From: CAWBLP01 sp963789495
GTDB lineage: Bacteria > Pseudomonadota > Alphaproteobacteria > Acetobacterales > Acetobacteraceae
DNA length: 64,000 nucleotides
Direction: 5' to 3'
Assembly: GCA_963789495.1 (NCBI GenBank)
Contig: CAWBLP010000023.1
Span: 62,001 to 126,000, forward strand
The notes under the pieces: model-generated
The model's database searches: none
The model's input: only the letters and a program-made list of their open reading frames with translations
Told to the model about the DNA's origin: nothing
Translations under genes and position numbers: made by a program
Shown: piece after piece, positions 1 to 8,977 of the stretch
Layout: every line of letters starts with the position of its first letter
How positions within the stretch are numbered: position 1 is the stretch's first letter

Positions 1-255
1 CTGCCGCGGGTTGACCACCGCCACCGGCAGGCCGGCACCCCACAGCGCCGCCGTCACGACCCGCTCGAAGCCGCCGGTCGCTTCCAGCACGATCAAGGTC
101 GGCGCGCACGGTCGCAGCCGCACCAGCAGATCGTCGAGGCCCGCCGCATCGCGGTTCAGGCGAAACGCTGCGCCGGACGGGTGAACGAAAACGTCGATAT
201 GCGCCTTGCCGACATCGATGCCGACGAAGCACGCAGCGGAGTGTGTCGCATCCAT
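1..255 (-). CDS. IS110-family transposase, N-terminal part (cut by window edge)
   Basis: The first 85 residues of an IS110-type DEDD recombinase, read leftward off the window, starting at the ATG complementary to 253-255. A RuvC-like start is visible: the GIDVGKAHID segment carries the first catalytic Asp, and LEATGGFE supplies the Glu. Family knowledge: these enzymes move an element through a circular intermediate without long inverted repeats, using a non-coding RNA to choose the target. The resemblance is to the IS110 group rather than IS1111, because a long leader precedes the gene (256 to about 430). The C-terminal serine domain is outside the window, so intactness cannot be judged. Confidence 0.88.
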   Translation of the reverse strand, partial: MDATHSAACFVGIDVGKAHIDVFVHPSGAAFRLNRDAAGLDDLLVRLRPCAPTLIVLEATGGFERVVTAALWGAGLPVAVVNPRQ

Positions 256-430
256 GGGATCCCGTCCTTGCTGATGCGGGCTCGACGAGCGGCCCGGGCG
301 ACTGTTCGGGCTCAGGGATGACGTCGCGGATGGCACCCCGCGCTGGACCACGGGCTCGCTCGCCCCAGGAGGCAACGGGGTTCCATCCGCACCCGACACC
401 GCAATTCTACCACGGGACGGGAGCGCGGGA
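256..430 (-). ncRNA. Candidate IS110 bridge RNA / left-end leader
   Basis: Non-coding leader upstream of the IS110 transposase. It contains a long nested hairpin: GCGGATGG (326-333) pairs with CCATCCGC (383-390), ACCCC (335-339) pairs with GGGGT (377-381), and a further inner CTGG/CCAG and GGGC/GCCC helix follows. IS110-group elements are known to encode a structured bridge RNA in this position. Calling this segment the RNA is inference; the ends and the target- and donor-binding loops were not resolved. Confidence 0.42.
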
Positions 431-438
431 GAGATACA

Positions 439-500
439 AGGAGGCATAGCCTCCTGGTGGGGTTCGGGGCAAAGCCCCGACGCTTGCTACATCCCACCAC
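439..500. repeat. Dispersed intergenic repeat, arm copy with two hairpins
   Basis: Two perfect stem-loops lie back to back: AGGAGGC-ATA-GCCTCCT (439-455) and CGGGGC-AAA-GCCCCG (465-479). The sequence through about 500 matches copies near 24071-24110 and 31334-31366. It lies downstream of hemF, where it could also end transcription. The matching opposite arm is not seen on the left; the IS110 element occupies that side. Confidence 0.7.
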
Positions 501-537
501 CGCGCGTGGACGCTTGGTGGCGGCTGCGAACGCCTGC

Positions 538-1458
538 CTACGGCCACTTCACCGCGGGTGGCAGGCTCATCAGGATCGCCTCGACGTTGCCACCGGTCTT
601 CAGGCCGAACAGCGTCCCACGGTCGTGGATCAGGTTGAACTCTACGTAGCGGCCCCGTCGCACCAGTTGGTGGTCGCGCTCCGCCGCGGTCCAGGTCTCA
701 CCCTTACGCCGGCGTACGATGCGGGGGTACACGTCCAGGAACGCCTCTCCCACGTCGCGCACGAAGCCAAAATCCGCCGTGGCGTCGCCGGTGAAATGGT
801 GGTCGAAGAAAATCCCGCCGGAACCGCGAGGCTCGTTCCGGTGCGGCAGGAAGAAGTAGCGGTCACACCACGCCTTGAACTCCGGATAATAGGCCGGGTT
901 GTGGCGGTCGCAGGCGGCGCGAAATGCGGCATGGAAATCGGCTGCATCCTGCTGGGCCTCGGGCGTGTCCAGCCGCATCGGCGTCAGGTCGCCGCCACCG
1001 CCGAACCAACCTTTGGTCGTCACCAGCATGCGCGTGTTGAAATGCGCCGCCGGGACCCGCGGCGACTGCAGATGGGCCACCAGGCTGATGCCGCTCGCCC
1101 AGAACCTCGGGTCTTCCGCCGCGCCGGGAATCTGGGCGCGGAATTCCGGGCTGAACTCGCCCCAGACGGTGGAGACATTCACCCCGACTTTCTCGAACAC
1201 CCGCCCGCGCATCACGCTCATGACCCCGCCGCCGCCGTCCGACCCATCCGGCGTCGGTCGCTGCCAAACGCTGCGCTCGAATCGTCCGGCAGCCTGCTCG
1301 GCCAGCGGGCCGGCCTGGCTGTCCTCGATTGCTTCGAATGCGGCGCAGAGCCGGTCGCGCAGCGCTTCGAACCAAGCGTGGGCGGGTGATTTCAGTGCCT
1401 CATGCGGCACAGGAGCAGGGATTTCGGCAGAAGAGGCGATCATGAGGGGTTGTTCCAC
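538..1458 (-). CDS. hemF: Oxygen-dependent coproporphyrinogen III oxidase
   Basis: 306 residues, the normal HemF length. It catalyses the oxygen-dependent oxidative decarboxylation of coproporphyrinogen III to protoporphyrinogen IX in heme synthesis, in the cytoplasm. The family hallmarks are present in order: the FNTRMLVTTKGWFGGGGDLTP block in the middle and FDHHF, followed by the C-terminal EFNLIHDRGTLFGL stretch. An alternative ATG lies five codons in (1443). It diverges from the bc1 operon, which needs heme for cytochromes b and c1, so the head-to-head placement makes functional sense. Confidence 0.95.
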   Translation of the reverse strand: MEQPLMIASSAEIPAPVPHEALKSPAHAWFEALRDRLCAAFEAIEDSQAGPLAEQAAGRFERSVWQRPTPDGSDGGGGVMSVMRGRVFEKVGVNVSTVWGEFSPEFRAQIPGAAEDPRFWASGISLVAHLQSPRVPAAHFNTRMLVTTKGWFGGGGDLTPMRLDTPEAQQDAADFHAAFRAACDRHNPAYYPEFKAWCDRYFFLPHRNEPRGSGGIFFDHHFTGDATADFGFVRDVGEAFLDVYPRIVRRRKGETWTAAERDHQLVRRGRYVEFNLIHDRGTLFGLKTGGNVEAILMSLPPAVKWP

Positions 1459-1639
1459 GCGCGCAGTCAGGCTAGCCGGAGAGACAATGTAGCCTGAACC
1501 GGGCCGGTGTGTTGCAGGGGTCTTGGGTCGCTCCTAGTATGCGCCCGCTTCCGGGAAGGGTATCAGATCGGGCGAGCCAACGGGGTGCGTCCGCGGTTTG
1601 GCACGCCCAACGCCCGACCGGCATAACGAAGAGGGGAAG

Positions 1640-2200
1640 ATGGCTGATTCCGCCGCCACCGCCGCCCATGGCCATTCGGGTGACGTCACCAAGCGCGATT
1701 TCCTTAAACTCGTCACCGGCGCGGGCGCCGCCATCGGGGTCGGCGCTATCGCCTGGTCCTTCATCGATTACATGAACCCCTCGGCGGATGTGCTCGCGCT
1801 CTCGTCGGTGGAGGTCGATCTGACCCCCATTGCCACCGGCTCCGGCATCACCGTCCTCTGGCAGGGCAAACCGATCTTCGTCCGACACCGCACGGATCAG
1901 GAGACCAAGGAAGCCGAGGACGTGAAGCTGTCCGAGCTGATCGACCCGCAATCGGACGCCGCCCGGGTGAAGCCCGGCCATGCGCAGTGGATCGTGGTGG
2001 TCGGCATCTGCACCCATCTCGGTTGTGTTCCGCTGGGCAACAAGCCGAGCGATCCGCGCGGCGACTGGGGCGGCTGGTTCTGCCCCTGCCATGGCAGCCA
2101 GTACGACACGTCCGGGCGGGTGCGTCATGGGCCGGCACCTGCCAACCTGGCGCTGCCGCCCTATGCCTTCGACAGCGACACCAAGGTCAAGATCGGCTGA
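1640..2200 (+). CDS. petA: Ubiquinol-cytochrome c reductase iron-sulfur (Rieske) subunit
   Basis: 186 residues from an ATG preceded by GAGGGGAAG; an in-frame ATG at 1598 adds 14 unlikely residues. The protein carries the 2Fe-2S cluster that takes electrons from ubiquinol in the bc1 complex. Seen: a twin-arginine-like KRDFLK anchor followed by one membrane helix (about residues 24-44), then cluster box CTHLGC (124-129) and box CPCHGS (148-153), giving the two Cys and two His ligands. First gene of petABC. Confidence 0.96.
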   Translation: MADSAATAAHGHSGDVTKRDFLKLVTGAGAAIGVGAIAWSFIDYMNPSADVLALSSVEVDLTPIATGSGITVLWQGKPIFVRHRTDQETKEAEDVKLSELIDPQSDAARVKPGHAQWIVVVGICTHLGCVPLGNKPSDPRGDWGGWFCPCHGSQYDTSGRVRHGPAPANLALPPYAFDSDTKVKIG

Positions 2201-2234
2201 CGCCGTTCCAGGAAATCCGATAGAGGTCCCGCGC

Positions 2235-3509
2235 ATGGCCGGTCAGCTTCACGACAGCACGTTCCAAAATCCGGTAATCAACTGGATCGATACCCGTCTG
2301 CCCATCTTCACGATGATGCAGAAGGAATATGGCGTTTTCCCGACGCCGAAGAATTTCAACTACTTCTGGAATTTCGGCGCGTTGGCCACGGTCAACCTGG
2401 TGATCATGATCGCCACCGGAATATTCCTGGCGATGAACTACCAGCCGAACACCCAGCTCGCCTTCGACTCCGTGCAGCACATCATGCGCGACGTGAACTA
2501 CGGCTGGCTGCTCCGCTATGTGCACCAGAACGGTGCGTCGATGTTCTTTATCGTCACGTACATCCATATCTTCCGCGGCCTTTACTACGGCTCCTACAAG
2601 GCGCCACGTGAGCTGCTGTGGATGCTGGGCGTGGTGATCCTGCTGGTGATGATGGCCACTGCCTTCATGGGCTACGTGCTCCCCTGGGGCCAGATGTCCT
2701 ACTGGGGCGCCACTGTCATCACCAACCTGTTCTCTGCCTTCCCGATCGTCGGTCAACCAATCGTCACCTGGCTGTGGGGCGGGTTCAGCGTTGCCGACCC
2801 AACTTTGAACCGCTTCTTCTCGCTGCACTATCTGCTGCCCTTCGTGCTGGTCGGCGTGGTGTTCCTGCACGTGGCCGCACTGCACGTCGTGGGATCCAAC
2901 AACCCGCTGGGGATCGACGTGAAGGGGCCGCAGGACACCCTGCCGTTCCATCCGTACTATACGATCAAGGACAGCGTCGGCATCGGCGTCTACCTCATCG
3001 TATTCGCCGCCCTGGTGTTCTTCGCCCCCAACTTCCTTGGCGACCCGAACAACTTCATTCCGGCCAACCCGTTGCAGACCCCGGCGGACATCGTGCCGGA
3101 ATGGTACTTCCTGCCGTACTACGCCATCCTGCGCTCGGTGCCGAATAAGCTGGGCGGCGTCTGCCTGATGTTCGGCTCCATCCTGGTGCTGTTCGTGCTG
3201 CCCTGGCTGGACACCTCGCGGGTGCGCAGCGCCCGGTTCCGGCCGATCTTCCGCCAGCTGATCTGGGTCTGGCTGCTGGCCGTGATCGTGCTGGGCGTGT
3301 GTGGGGCGCACAAGCCAGAAGGCGTCTGGGTGATCCTGAGCCGGGTCTGCACCCTCTATTACTTCCTGCATTTCCTGGTGATCCTGCCGCTGTTGGGCAA
3401 GCTGGAGCGTCCGCTGCCGCTGCCGGACAGCATCAGTCGTCCAGTGACCGGCGGGGGAGGCGGGCCCATGCCCTCCGGTGCCGCTGCCAAGCCGATGGAG
3501 AAGCCTTGA
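2235..3509 (+). CDS. petB: Cytochrome b of the bc1 complex
   Basis: 424 residues, starting MAGQLHDSTFQNP at the ATG 2235, 34 bp after petA. Multi-pass membrane subunit holding hemes bL and bH and both quinone sites. The Qo-site PEWYFLPYYAILRS stretch is present, as are the paired helix histidines (RYVHQNGASMFF and LHYLLPFVLVGVVFLH). Longer upstream starts overlap petA and are unlikely. The last bases overlap petC (TGATG), which suggests coupled translation. Confidence 0.97.
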   Translation: MAGQLHDSTFQNPVINWIDTRLPIFTMMQKEYGVFPTPKNFNYFWNFGALATVNLVIMIATGIFLAMNYQPNTQLAFDSVQHIMRDVNYGWLLRYVHQNGASMFFIVTYIHIFRGLYYGSYKAPRELLWMLGVVILLVMMATAFMGYVLPWGQMSYWGATVITNLFSAFPIVGQPIVTWLWGGFSVADPTLNRFFSLHYLLPFVLVGVVFLHVAALHVVGSNNPLGIDVKGPQDTLPFHPYYTIKDSVGIGVYLIVFAALVFFAPNFLGDPNNFIPANPLQTPADIVPEWYFLPYYAILRSVPNKLGGVCLMFGSILVLFVLPWLDTSRVRSARFRPIFRQLIWVWLLAVIVLGVCGAHKPEGVWVILSRVCTLYYFLHFLVILPLLGKLERPLPLPDSISRPVTGGGGGPMPSGAAAKPMEKP

Positions 3510-4273
3510 TGCGCGCCCTGCGTTCCGCTTTCGCCGGCCTGCTGATGGCTGGCCTGGCCAGCACGTCCGTGCTGGCGCAGGAAGCGCCGACCCCGCCGCG
3601 GGAGAACTGGAGCTTCTCCGGGATATTCGGCACCTTCGACCTGGCTTCCGCACAGCGCGGCTTCCAGGTCTATTCCGAGGTCTGCTCCAACTGCCATTCC
3701 ATGAAACTGCTGCACTACCGGGATCTGGCCGGCATCGGCCTGAGCCCGGAGGATATCAAGGCGCTCGCGGCCCAGGTGACGGTGCCGAAGGGCGTCGACG
3801 ACCAGGGCAACCCAAAGGAGGGTCCCGCAACGCCGGCCGACCAGTTCCGCTCGCCATTCCCGAACGAGCAGGCCGCGCGGTCGGCGAATAACGGCGCCCT
3901 GCCGCCCGACCTGTCCGTGATCGTCAATGCGCGCGAGGGCGGGGCCGACTACATCCATGGCATCCTGACCGGCTTCGCCGACCCGCCCGCTGGGTTCAAG
4001 ATGATGGATGGGATGAACTACAACAAATACTTCCCCGGCCATCAGATCGCGATGCCGCCGCCACTTCATGACGAGCAGGTGACCTATGCCGACGGTACCA
4101 AGGCCACTGTCGAGCAGATGTCGCGCGATGTGGTCACCTTCCTGGAATGGGCGGCCAATCCGGAGATGGTCAAGCGCAAGCAAATCGGTGCCCGAATCAT
4201 CCTGTTCCTGGTGCTGATGACCGGCCTGACCTATGCGGTGAAGCGGAAAATCTGGGCTGACGTCGATCACTAG
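3509..4273 (+). CDS. petC: Cytochrome c1 of the bc1 complex
   Basis: 254 residues. A cleavable signal peptide (about residues 1-23, ending SVLAQ) is followed by the heme-attachment motif CSNCH (59-63) and a C-terminal membrane anchor (VLMTGLTYAVKRKIW). The axial methionine is probably within the MPPPLHDEQ region. It passes electrons from the Rieske centre to soluble or membrane cytochrome c. The ATG overlaps the petB stop by one base, so petABC is one operon. Confidence 0.96.
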   Translation: MRALRSAFAGLLMAGLASTSVLAQEAPTPPRENWSFSGIFGTFDLASAQRGFQVYSEVCSNCHSMKLLHYRDLAGIGLSPEDIKALAAQVTVPKGVDDQGNPKEGPATPADQFRSPFPNEQAARSANNGALPPDLSVIVNAREGGADYIHGILTGFADPPAGFKMMDGMNYNKYFPGHQIAMPPPLHDEQVTYADGTKATVEQMSRDVVTFLEWAANPEMVKRKQIGARIILFLVLMTGLTYAVKRKIWADVDH

Positions 4274-4274
4274 G

Positions 4275-5198
4275 ATGCCCTCTGACGTCATCCCGCCGAT
4301 GCAGTCTGCCGAAGGAGCCGGGTTGGTCGAGCCGGTGATCGGCATCATAGGTGGGTCTGGCCTTTATGATATCGACGGACTCGAGGAGAAGGTGTGGCGG
4401 CAGGTCGCCACGCCGTGGGGCATGCCATCCGACGCGCTGCTGTTCGGACGGCTGTCCGGTGTGCGCTGCGTATTTCTGCCGCGCCATGGCCGCGGACACC
4501 CTATTTCTCCCACCCATCTCAACTACCGCGCGAATATCGACGCGCTGAAGCGCTGCGGCGTGACCGACGTGCTTTCGCTATCTGCCGTTGGCAGCCTGCG
4601 GGAGGACCTGCCGCCCGGCCATTTCGTCATCGTTGACCAGTTCATCGATCGCAGCTTCGCTCGGGAAAAAAGCTTCTTCGGCGAGGGCGTGGTTGCCCAT
4701 GTTTCCATGGCCCACCCGGTCTGTGCCCGCCTCGGTGACGCGCTGACCGGCACGGCGGGCAGGCTTGGGCTGCCCCTGACGCGCGGCGGCACCTACTTGG
4801 TGATGGAAGGCCCGCAATTCTCCACCAAGGCGGAAAGCGAGCTGTATCGGTCCTGGGGCTGCAGCGTGATTGGCATGACCAACATGCCGGAGGCGAAGCT
4901 CGCGCGCGAGGCGGAGCTTTGCTACGCGACCGTCGCGATGGTGACGGATTTCGACTGCTGGCACCCGGACCACGACGACGTCACCGTGGAGACGGTCGTG
5001 AAGGTCCTGCTGGATAATGCGGACAGGGCGCGTTCCCTGGTGCAGCAGGTCGTCCCGGCGCTCGGTTCACCGCGCCCACTCTGCAGTGCCAAATGCGATC
5101 GCGGTCTGGACAATGCCGTGATCACCGCCGCGCATATGCGCGATCCCGCCCTGGTCGCCAAACTGGACGCCGTCGCCGGCCGCGTGTTGCGAGGATAG
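4275..5198 (+). CDS. mtnP: S-methyl-5'-thioadenosine phosphorylase
   Basis: 307 residues. It cleaves methylthioadenosine with phosphate to adenine and methylthioribose-1-phosphate, in methionine salvage and polyamine by-product clearance. Family blocks seen: GIIGGSGLYDIDGL near the N terminus, PRHGRGHPISPTHLNYRAN, and MEGPQFSTKAESELYRSWG plus GMTNMPEAKLAREAELCYA in the catalytic half. The start sits two bases after the petC stop, so it is probably co-transcribed with the bc1 genes. A GTG/TTG start about 16 codons later is possible. Confidence 0.93.
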   Translation: MPSDVIPPMQSAEGAGLVEPVIGIIGGSGLYDIDGLEEKVWRQVATPWGMPSDALLFGRLSGVRCVFLPRHGRGHPISPTHLNYRANIDALKRCGVTDVLSLSAVGSLREDLPPGHFVIVDQFIDRSFAREKSFFGEGVVAHVSMAHPVCARLGDALTGTAGRLGLPLTRGGTYLVMEGPQFSTKAESELYRSWGCSVIGMTNMPEAKLAREAELCYATVAMVTDFDCWHPDHDDVTVETVVKVLLDNADRARSLVQQVVPALGSPRPLCSAKCDRGLDNAVITAAHMRDPALVAKLDAVAGRVLRG

Positions 5199-5498
5199 CT
5201 TATCAGCCGTGCAAGCGGAGACGTCGGGATCGATCAATCCGCTGGATTGACTCCGGTTCTCTATTCCGATTCCTCCATGACCCTCGGCCGCCTCCTTACG
5301 TGCTCCGTGCGAAAAGCCTCGCTTCCCCCCGACCGGGCCAGTCCCACCAAACGCGGGGTGCCGACCCCGGCCATTCGCCACGACACTCCATTGCCTCAGG
5401 CGGCAACCCTATGAAAGGAACTACCCTCCCACACAGTATCTGCAGCCGACCCCACGACAAACTTCAGATCACGTACCGCACACCCGAGTGAGAGGCAT
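5199..5498. other. Gene-free interval, mtnP to rlpA
   Basis: About 300 bp between converging genes. Pyrimidine-rich on the plus strand. No convincing ORF, hairpin-T-run terminator or repeat was found. Confidence 0.5.
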
Positions 5499-6128
5499 TT
5501 ACGGTCCCTCGGTCAGCGCGCGCGTGGTGGCGGTGGCTTCCCGGATCTCGTGCGGCTCCAGGTCCGCCGCACCGGCGCCGAGCTTCACGTCGCCATCCGG
5601 CTGGGGGACGGCAATCGGCTTGACCACCACCGGCACAACCCCCTTTTTCTCGATGCCCAGCTGACCGGCGACATGCGGGCTGACATCCACCACGCGGCCG
5701 TCCACAAACGGACCGCGGTCTTCCACCTTCACCATCACCGACTTCCCATTTTCCAGATTGGTCACCATTGCGGTGGTGCCCAGCGGCAGCGACTTGCTGG
5801 CGGCGACGTTGGAATGCGGGTTCATCCGGTGACCGTCAGCCATTTTCTTGTGGGCGAAATGGTGACTGTAATACGAAGCGCGGCCCTTCTGCTTTCGGCC
5901 CGAATGATCCAGATGCCCCTTCTGCGGCACAATGGCCGGCAGATTATCCAGACGCTCCGCCTCTTTCAGGGCATGCTTCGACTGGACTCCTTCGCCAGCC
6001 GCTTGGTGATTCGGCTTCGCGACGGGCCGCGCCTGCGCGGCGTCTGAGGCGTGCGTATTGGCGCACGCCGCCAGTCCCAACAGAAGCCAGCCGCACACCA
6101 GGCCAGTCGAGCCAATGGGCCGCGTCAT
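5499..6128 (-). CDS. rlpA: RlpA-like septal ring lipoprotein
   Basis: 209 residues. A lipoprotein signal ends in the lipobox LAAC (Cys about residue 22), so it is probably anchored in the envelope. The double-psi beta-barrel domain follows from GRASYYSHHFAHKKMADG through VEDRGPFVDGRVVDVSPHVA, about residues 83-155, including the Asp-Arg-Gly-Pro-Phe signature. No SPOR domain is present. RlpA proteins act on denuded peptidoglycan at the septum. The upstream region now ends at an IS630 insertion about 100 bp away, which may have displaced promoter elements. Confidence 0.88.
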   Translation of the reverse strand: MTRPIGSTGLVCGWLLLGLAACANTHASDAAQARPVAKPNHQAAGEGVQSKHALKEAERLDNLPAIVPQKGHLDHSGRKQKGRASYYSHHFAHKKMADGHRMNPHSNVAASKSLPLGTTAMVTNLENGKSVMVKVEDRGPFVDGRVVDVSPHVAGQLGIEKKGVVPVVVKPIAVPQPDGDVKLGAGAADLEPHEIREATATTRALTEGP

Positions 6129-6228
6129 TCGTATGTTCCTCCGGCATTAATTCTCTCCTAGACGCCGGTGCTGCTGCCGAGTTGCATGCGTTATCGCAAG
6201 GGACATGGCGATTTTCCGCGACAACCTA

Positions 6229-7456
6229 GTACCCTACGTCATTGACTCAGCGGTTAAACTTCAAATCGATGCCCTGGCAATGACGGAGCCAATTCGTGAC
6301 AAGGAAACAGACTGCCAGGAAGCACATCGTCAGACTGAGCGATGATGAGCGCGATCGGCTGAACGCGCTCATCGCAACAGGCAAGCATCCGGCACGCAAG
6401 CTTCTCAAGGCGCGTATCCTGCTGAAGGCCGACGTCTCCGAGGCGGGCGAGGGATGGCCCGACAACCGGATTGCCGAGGCGTTGGACACCAGCACCGACA
6501 CGATCCTTCGGACCCGCCAGCGGCTTGTGGAGGAAGGCCTGGACGCGGCCCTGACACACAAATATTCGCCCGCCTCGGCCCGGCCACGCATCTTCGACGG
6601 GGCCGCCGAGGCCAAGCTGATCGCCCTGGCGTGCGGCGAGCCGCCAAGGGGGCGGTCGCGCTGGACCCTTGAACTGCTGGAAGAACAGGTCGTCGAACTG
6701 AAGATCGTCGAGCGTGCCAGCGACAACACGATCGGGCGGACGCTAAAAAAAACGCTCTCAAGCCCCACCTGCAAGAACAATGGGTCATTCCGCCGGACGC
6801 CAGCGCGGCCTTCGTAGCCGCCATGGAGGACGTACTCGAAGTCTATCAGCGCCCGCACGACCCAGCGCGCCCGGTGGTTTGCCTGGACGAGACGTCAAAG
6901 CAACTGATCGCAGAGACGCGCGTGCCGATCCAGGCGAAGCCAGGGCATCCCTCGCGCGTCGACTACGAGTATGAGCGTAACGGCACGGCAAACCTGTTCA
7001 TGCTGTTCGCGCCGCTGGAGGGATGGCGGCACGTCAAGGTCACAGACCGCCACGCCGCCGCCGATTACGCCCAGGTCCTCAAGGAGGTGTCCGACATCCA
7101 CTTCCCTGGCGCCGAGAAGATCGTTCTGATCCAAGACAATCTCAGCACGCACAAACCCGCGTCGCTGTACGAGGCCTTTCCGCCCGCGGAAGCCCGCCGG
7201 CTCGTGGAACGGTTCGAGTGGCATTACACACCCAAGCACGGAAGCTGGCTGGATATGGCCGAGTGCGAAATCAGCGTGCTGTCAAGACAATGCCTGGACC
7301 GGCAAATCCCCGACAAACCGACGCTGACCCAAGAGATCGCCGCATGGCAGCAGAACCGCAACAAAAGGCACGCCAAGGCCGATTGGCAGTTCACCAACGC
7401 GGACGCCCGCGTCAAGCTCAAGCGGCTCTACCCGCAATTTCGATGACTCGGGGTAC
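6229..7456 (+). mobile_element. Complete IS630-family insertion sequence
   Basis: 1228 bp with imperfect inverted ends. Both termini read GTACCC inward and share further matches over about 26 bp, and the element is flanked by TA dinucleotides at 6227-6228 and 7457-7458. The empty site would read CTAG. It encodes a two-frame transposase. It inserted between the rlpA promoter side and the CoA transferase. Confidence 0.85.
6296..7446 (+). CDS. IS630-family transposase, made by -1 frameshifting
   Basis: The reading frame from the GTG at 6296 holds the helix-turn-helix half (DNRIAEALDTSTDTILRTRQRL). The catalytic half lies in the -1 frame: LDET supplies the first Asp, QDNLSTHK the second, and WLDMAECE the Glu of the DDE triad. 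The switch point is a run of eight A at 6745-6752, after which the -1 frame reads NALKPHLQEQW, the usual continuation in this family. The joined product is about 383 residues. A slippery A run is a standard way for IS630 elements to limit transposase, so this is probably functional rather than broken. Confidence 0.83.
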
Positions 7457-7647
7457 TAGTCGGCAATGTGCCTGTCAGGCTCCAGCGGCATCGGATTACA
7501 TTGGAACCATGGAAGCCGGTGTTGCCGCCGCACAGGCCTGCACCTGTGATGCGGACTTGGCACCCCAGCGCGTCAGCTGCGTCACCCCTTGCGGCGATAG
7601 CGTAGCTGCTTGACCCTGTATGGCGACGAAGCCAGGGAGACAAACTC

Positions 7648-8835
7648 ATGCTGCCGCTGCACGGCGTTCGGATCCTCGCGGTGGAACAATACGGTGCAGG
7701 TCCATTCGGCTCCATGCAGCTCGCCGACATGGGCGCCGAGGTGATCAAGATCGAGAACCCGCAGGAGGGCGGCGATGTCAGCCGCTCGATCGGGCCGTAT
7801 TTCCTGGGCGACGGCGACAGCCATTTCTTCCAGGCGTTCAACCGCAACAAGCGCTCGGTCACGTTGAACCTGCGCACAGCGGACGGACCGGCCGTACTGC
7901 GGGACCTGGTCGCGGAGGCCGATGGCGTCCTCGACAATCTGCGCGGCGACCAGCCCGCCCGGCTCGGCGTCACCTACGATGCGTTGAAGGCGGCGAATCC
8001 GCGCATCGTCTGCGCCCATCTGTCCGCCTATGGCCGCGATGGCAGCCGCGCGAACTGGCCGGGCTACGACTATCTGATGCAGGCCGAGGCCGGCTATCTG
8101 TCGCTGACCGGCGAGCCGGATTCACCGCCCGCCCGGTTCGGCCTGTCGGTCATCGACATGATGGCCGGCATCTACGCCGCTACCGTCCTGCTGGGCGGCA
8201 TCCTCGCGGCCCGCAGCACCGGGCAAGGGCGGGATGTGGATGTCAGCCTGTTCGACACCGCGCTATCGAACCTGAACTATCTTGGCGCCTGGTTCCTCAA
8301 CGAGGGCCGGGTGCAGGGGCGGGAGCCGCGCGGCGCCCATCCCTCGCTGACCCCCAGCCAGCTCTACCGCACCGCGGACGGCTGGATCTTCATCATGTGC
8401 AACAAGCAGAAATTCTGGCCGGTGCTGTGCGAAAAGCTCGACCGTCCGGATTGGGCGGACGATCCCCGCTTTGCCAGTTTCGCGGCGCGCCTCGCGCATC
8501 GGGAGACGCTGACCCGCCTGCTGGATGAGGCGCTGATGGCGCGCGGCACCGAGGCGTGGCTGGTCCATTTCGCCGGCTCGGTGCCGGCGGCGCCGGTCTA
8601 TGACGTGGAGCGGGCGCTGACCTCGGATTTCGTAACGCAAGAGGACCGGGTGTGGGTCTATCCGCACCCGGAACGGCCGGATTTCCGCATGGTACCGCCA
8701 GCGTTCCGTTTCCCCGGTGAGGCCATGCCGCGCCGCCCGGCGTCGCCGCTCGGGGCCGATACCGACTCGGTGCTGACCGGGATCGGCTACTCCGTGGAGC
8801 GGATCGCCGCACTGCGCGCGAGCGGCACGATCTAA
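7648..8835 (+). CDS. CaiB/BaiF-type CoA transferase (family III)
   Basis: 395 residues, standard for formyl-CoA transferase relatives. These cytoplasmic enzymes move CoA between carboxylic acids through an aspartyl-CoA anhydride; the candidate catalytic Asp is residue 170 (SVIDMMAG). The start follows AGGGAGAC. Other family blocks: LADMGAEVIKIENP near the N terminus and the FNRNKRSVTLNL stretch. Substrate cannot be told from sequence, and no acyl-CoA dehydrogenase or second subunit is adjacent. Confidence 0.9.
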   Translation: MLPLHGVRILAVEQYGAGPFGSMQLADMGAEVIKIENPQEGGDVSRSIGPYFLGDGDSHFFQAFNRNKRSVTLNLRTADGPAVLRDLVAEADGVLDNLRGDQPARLGVTYDALKAANPRIVCAHLSAYGRDGSRANWPGYDYLMQAEAGYLSLTGEPDSPPARFGLSVIDMMAGIYAATVLLGGILAARSTGQGRDVDVSLFDTALSNLNYLGAWFLNEGRVQGREPRGAHPSLTPSQLYRTADGWIFIMCNKQKFWPVLCEKLDRPDWADDPRFASFAARLAHRETLTRLLDEALMARGTEAWLVHFAGSVPAAPVYDVERALTSDFVTQEDRVWVYPHPERPDFRMVPPAFRFPGEAMPRRPASPLGADTDSVLTGIGYSVERIAALRASGTI

Positions 8836-8942
8836 CCCCGCCTGCTGTCACGATTGCTGGACCGACGGACCCTTGGTGCGAGGGCGGCATCGGCTGACCC
8901 GCGTGTTTTAACTTGCATGATGATAGTCTCTGCCCTACGTGA

Positions 8943-8961
8943 CCCTTGCATTATGCAAGGG
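8943..8961. promoter_or_regulatory. Perfect palindrome, probable HxlR operator
   Basis: CCCTTGCAT-T-ATGCAAGGG is a perfect 9-1-9 inverted repeat ending 16 bp before the hxlR start. A half-site CTTGCAT also occurs at 8912-8918. The position fits autoregulation of the regulator and the downstream efflux operon. Confidence 0.7.
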
Positions 8962-8977
8962 ACGGGGGTGAAGGCCC

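Noticed and set aside
2187..3653. 488-codon minus-strand ORF opposite petB
   Set aside because: His/Gln/Arg-rich shadow of cytochrome b.
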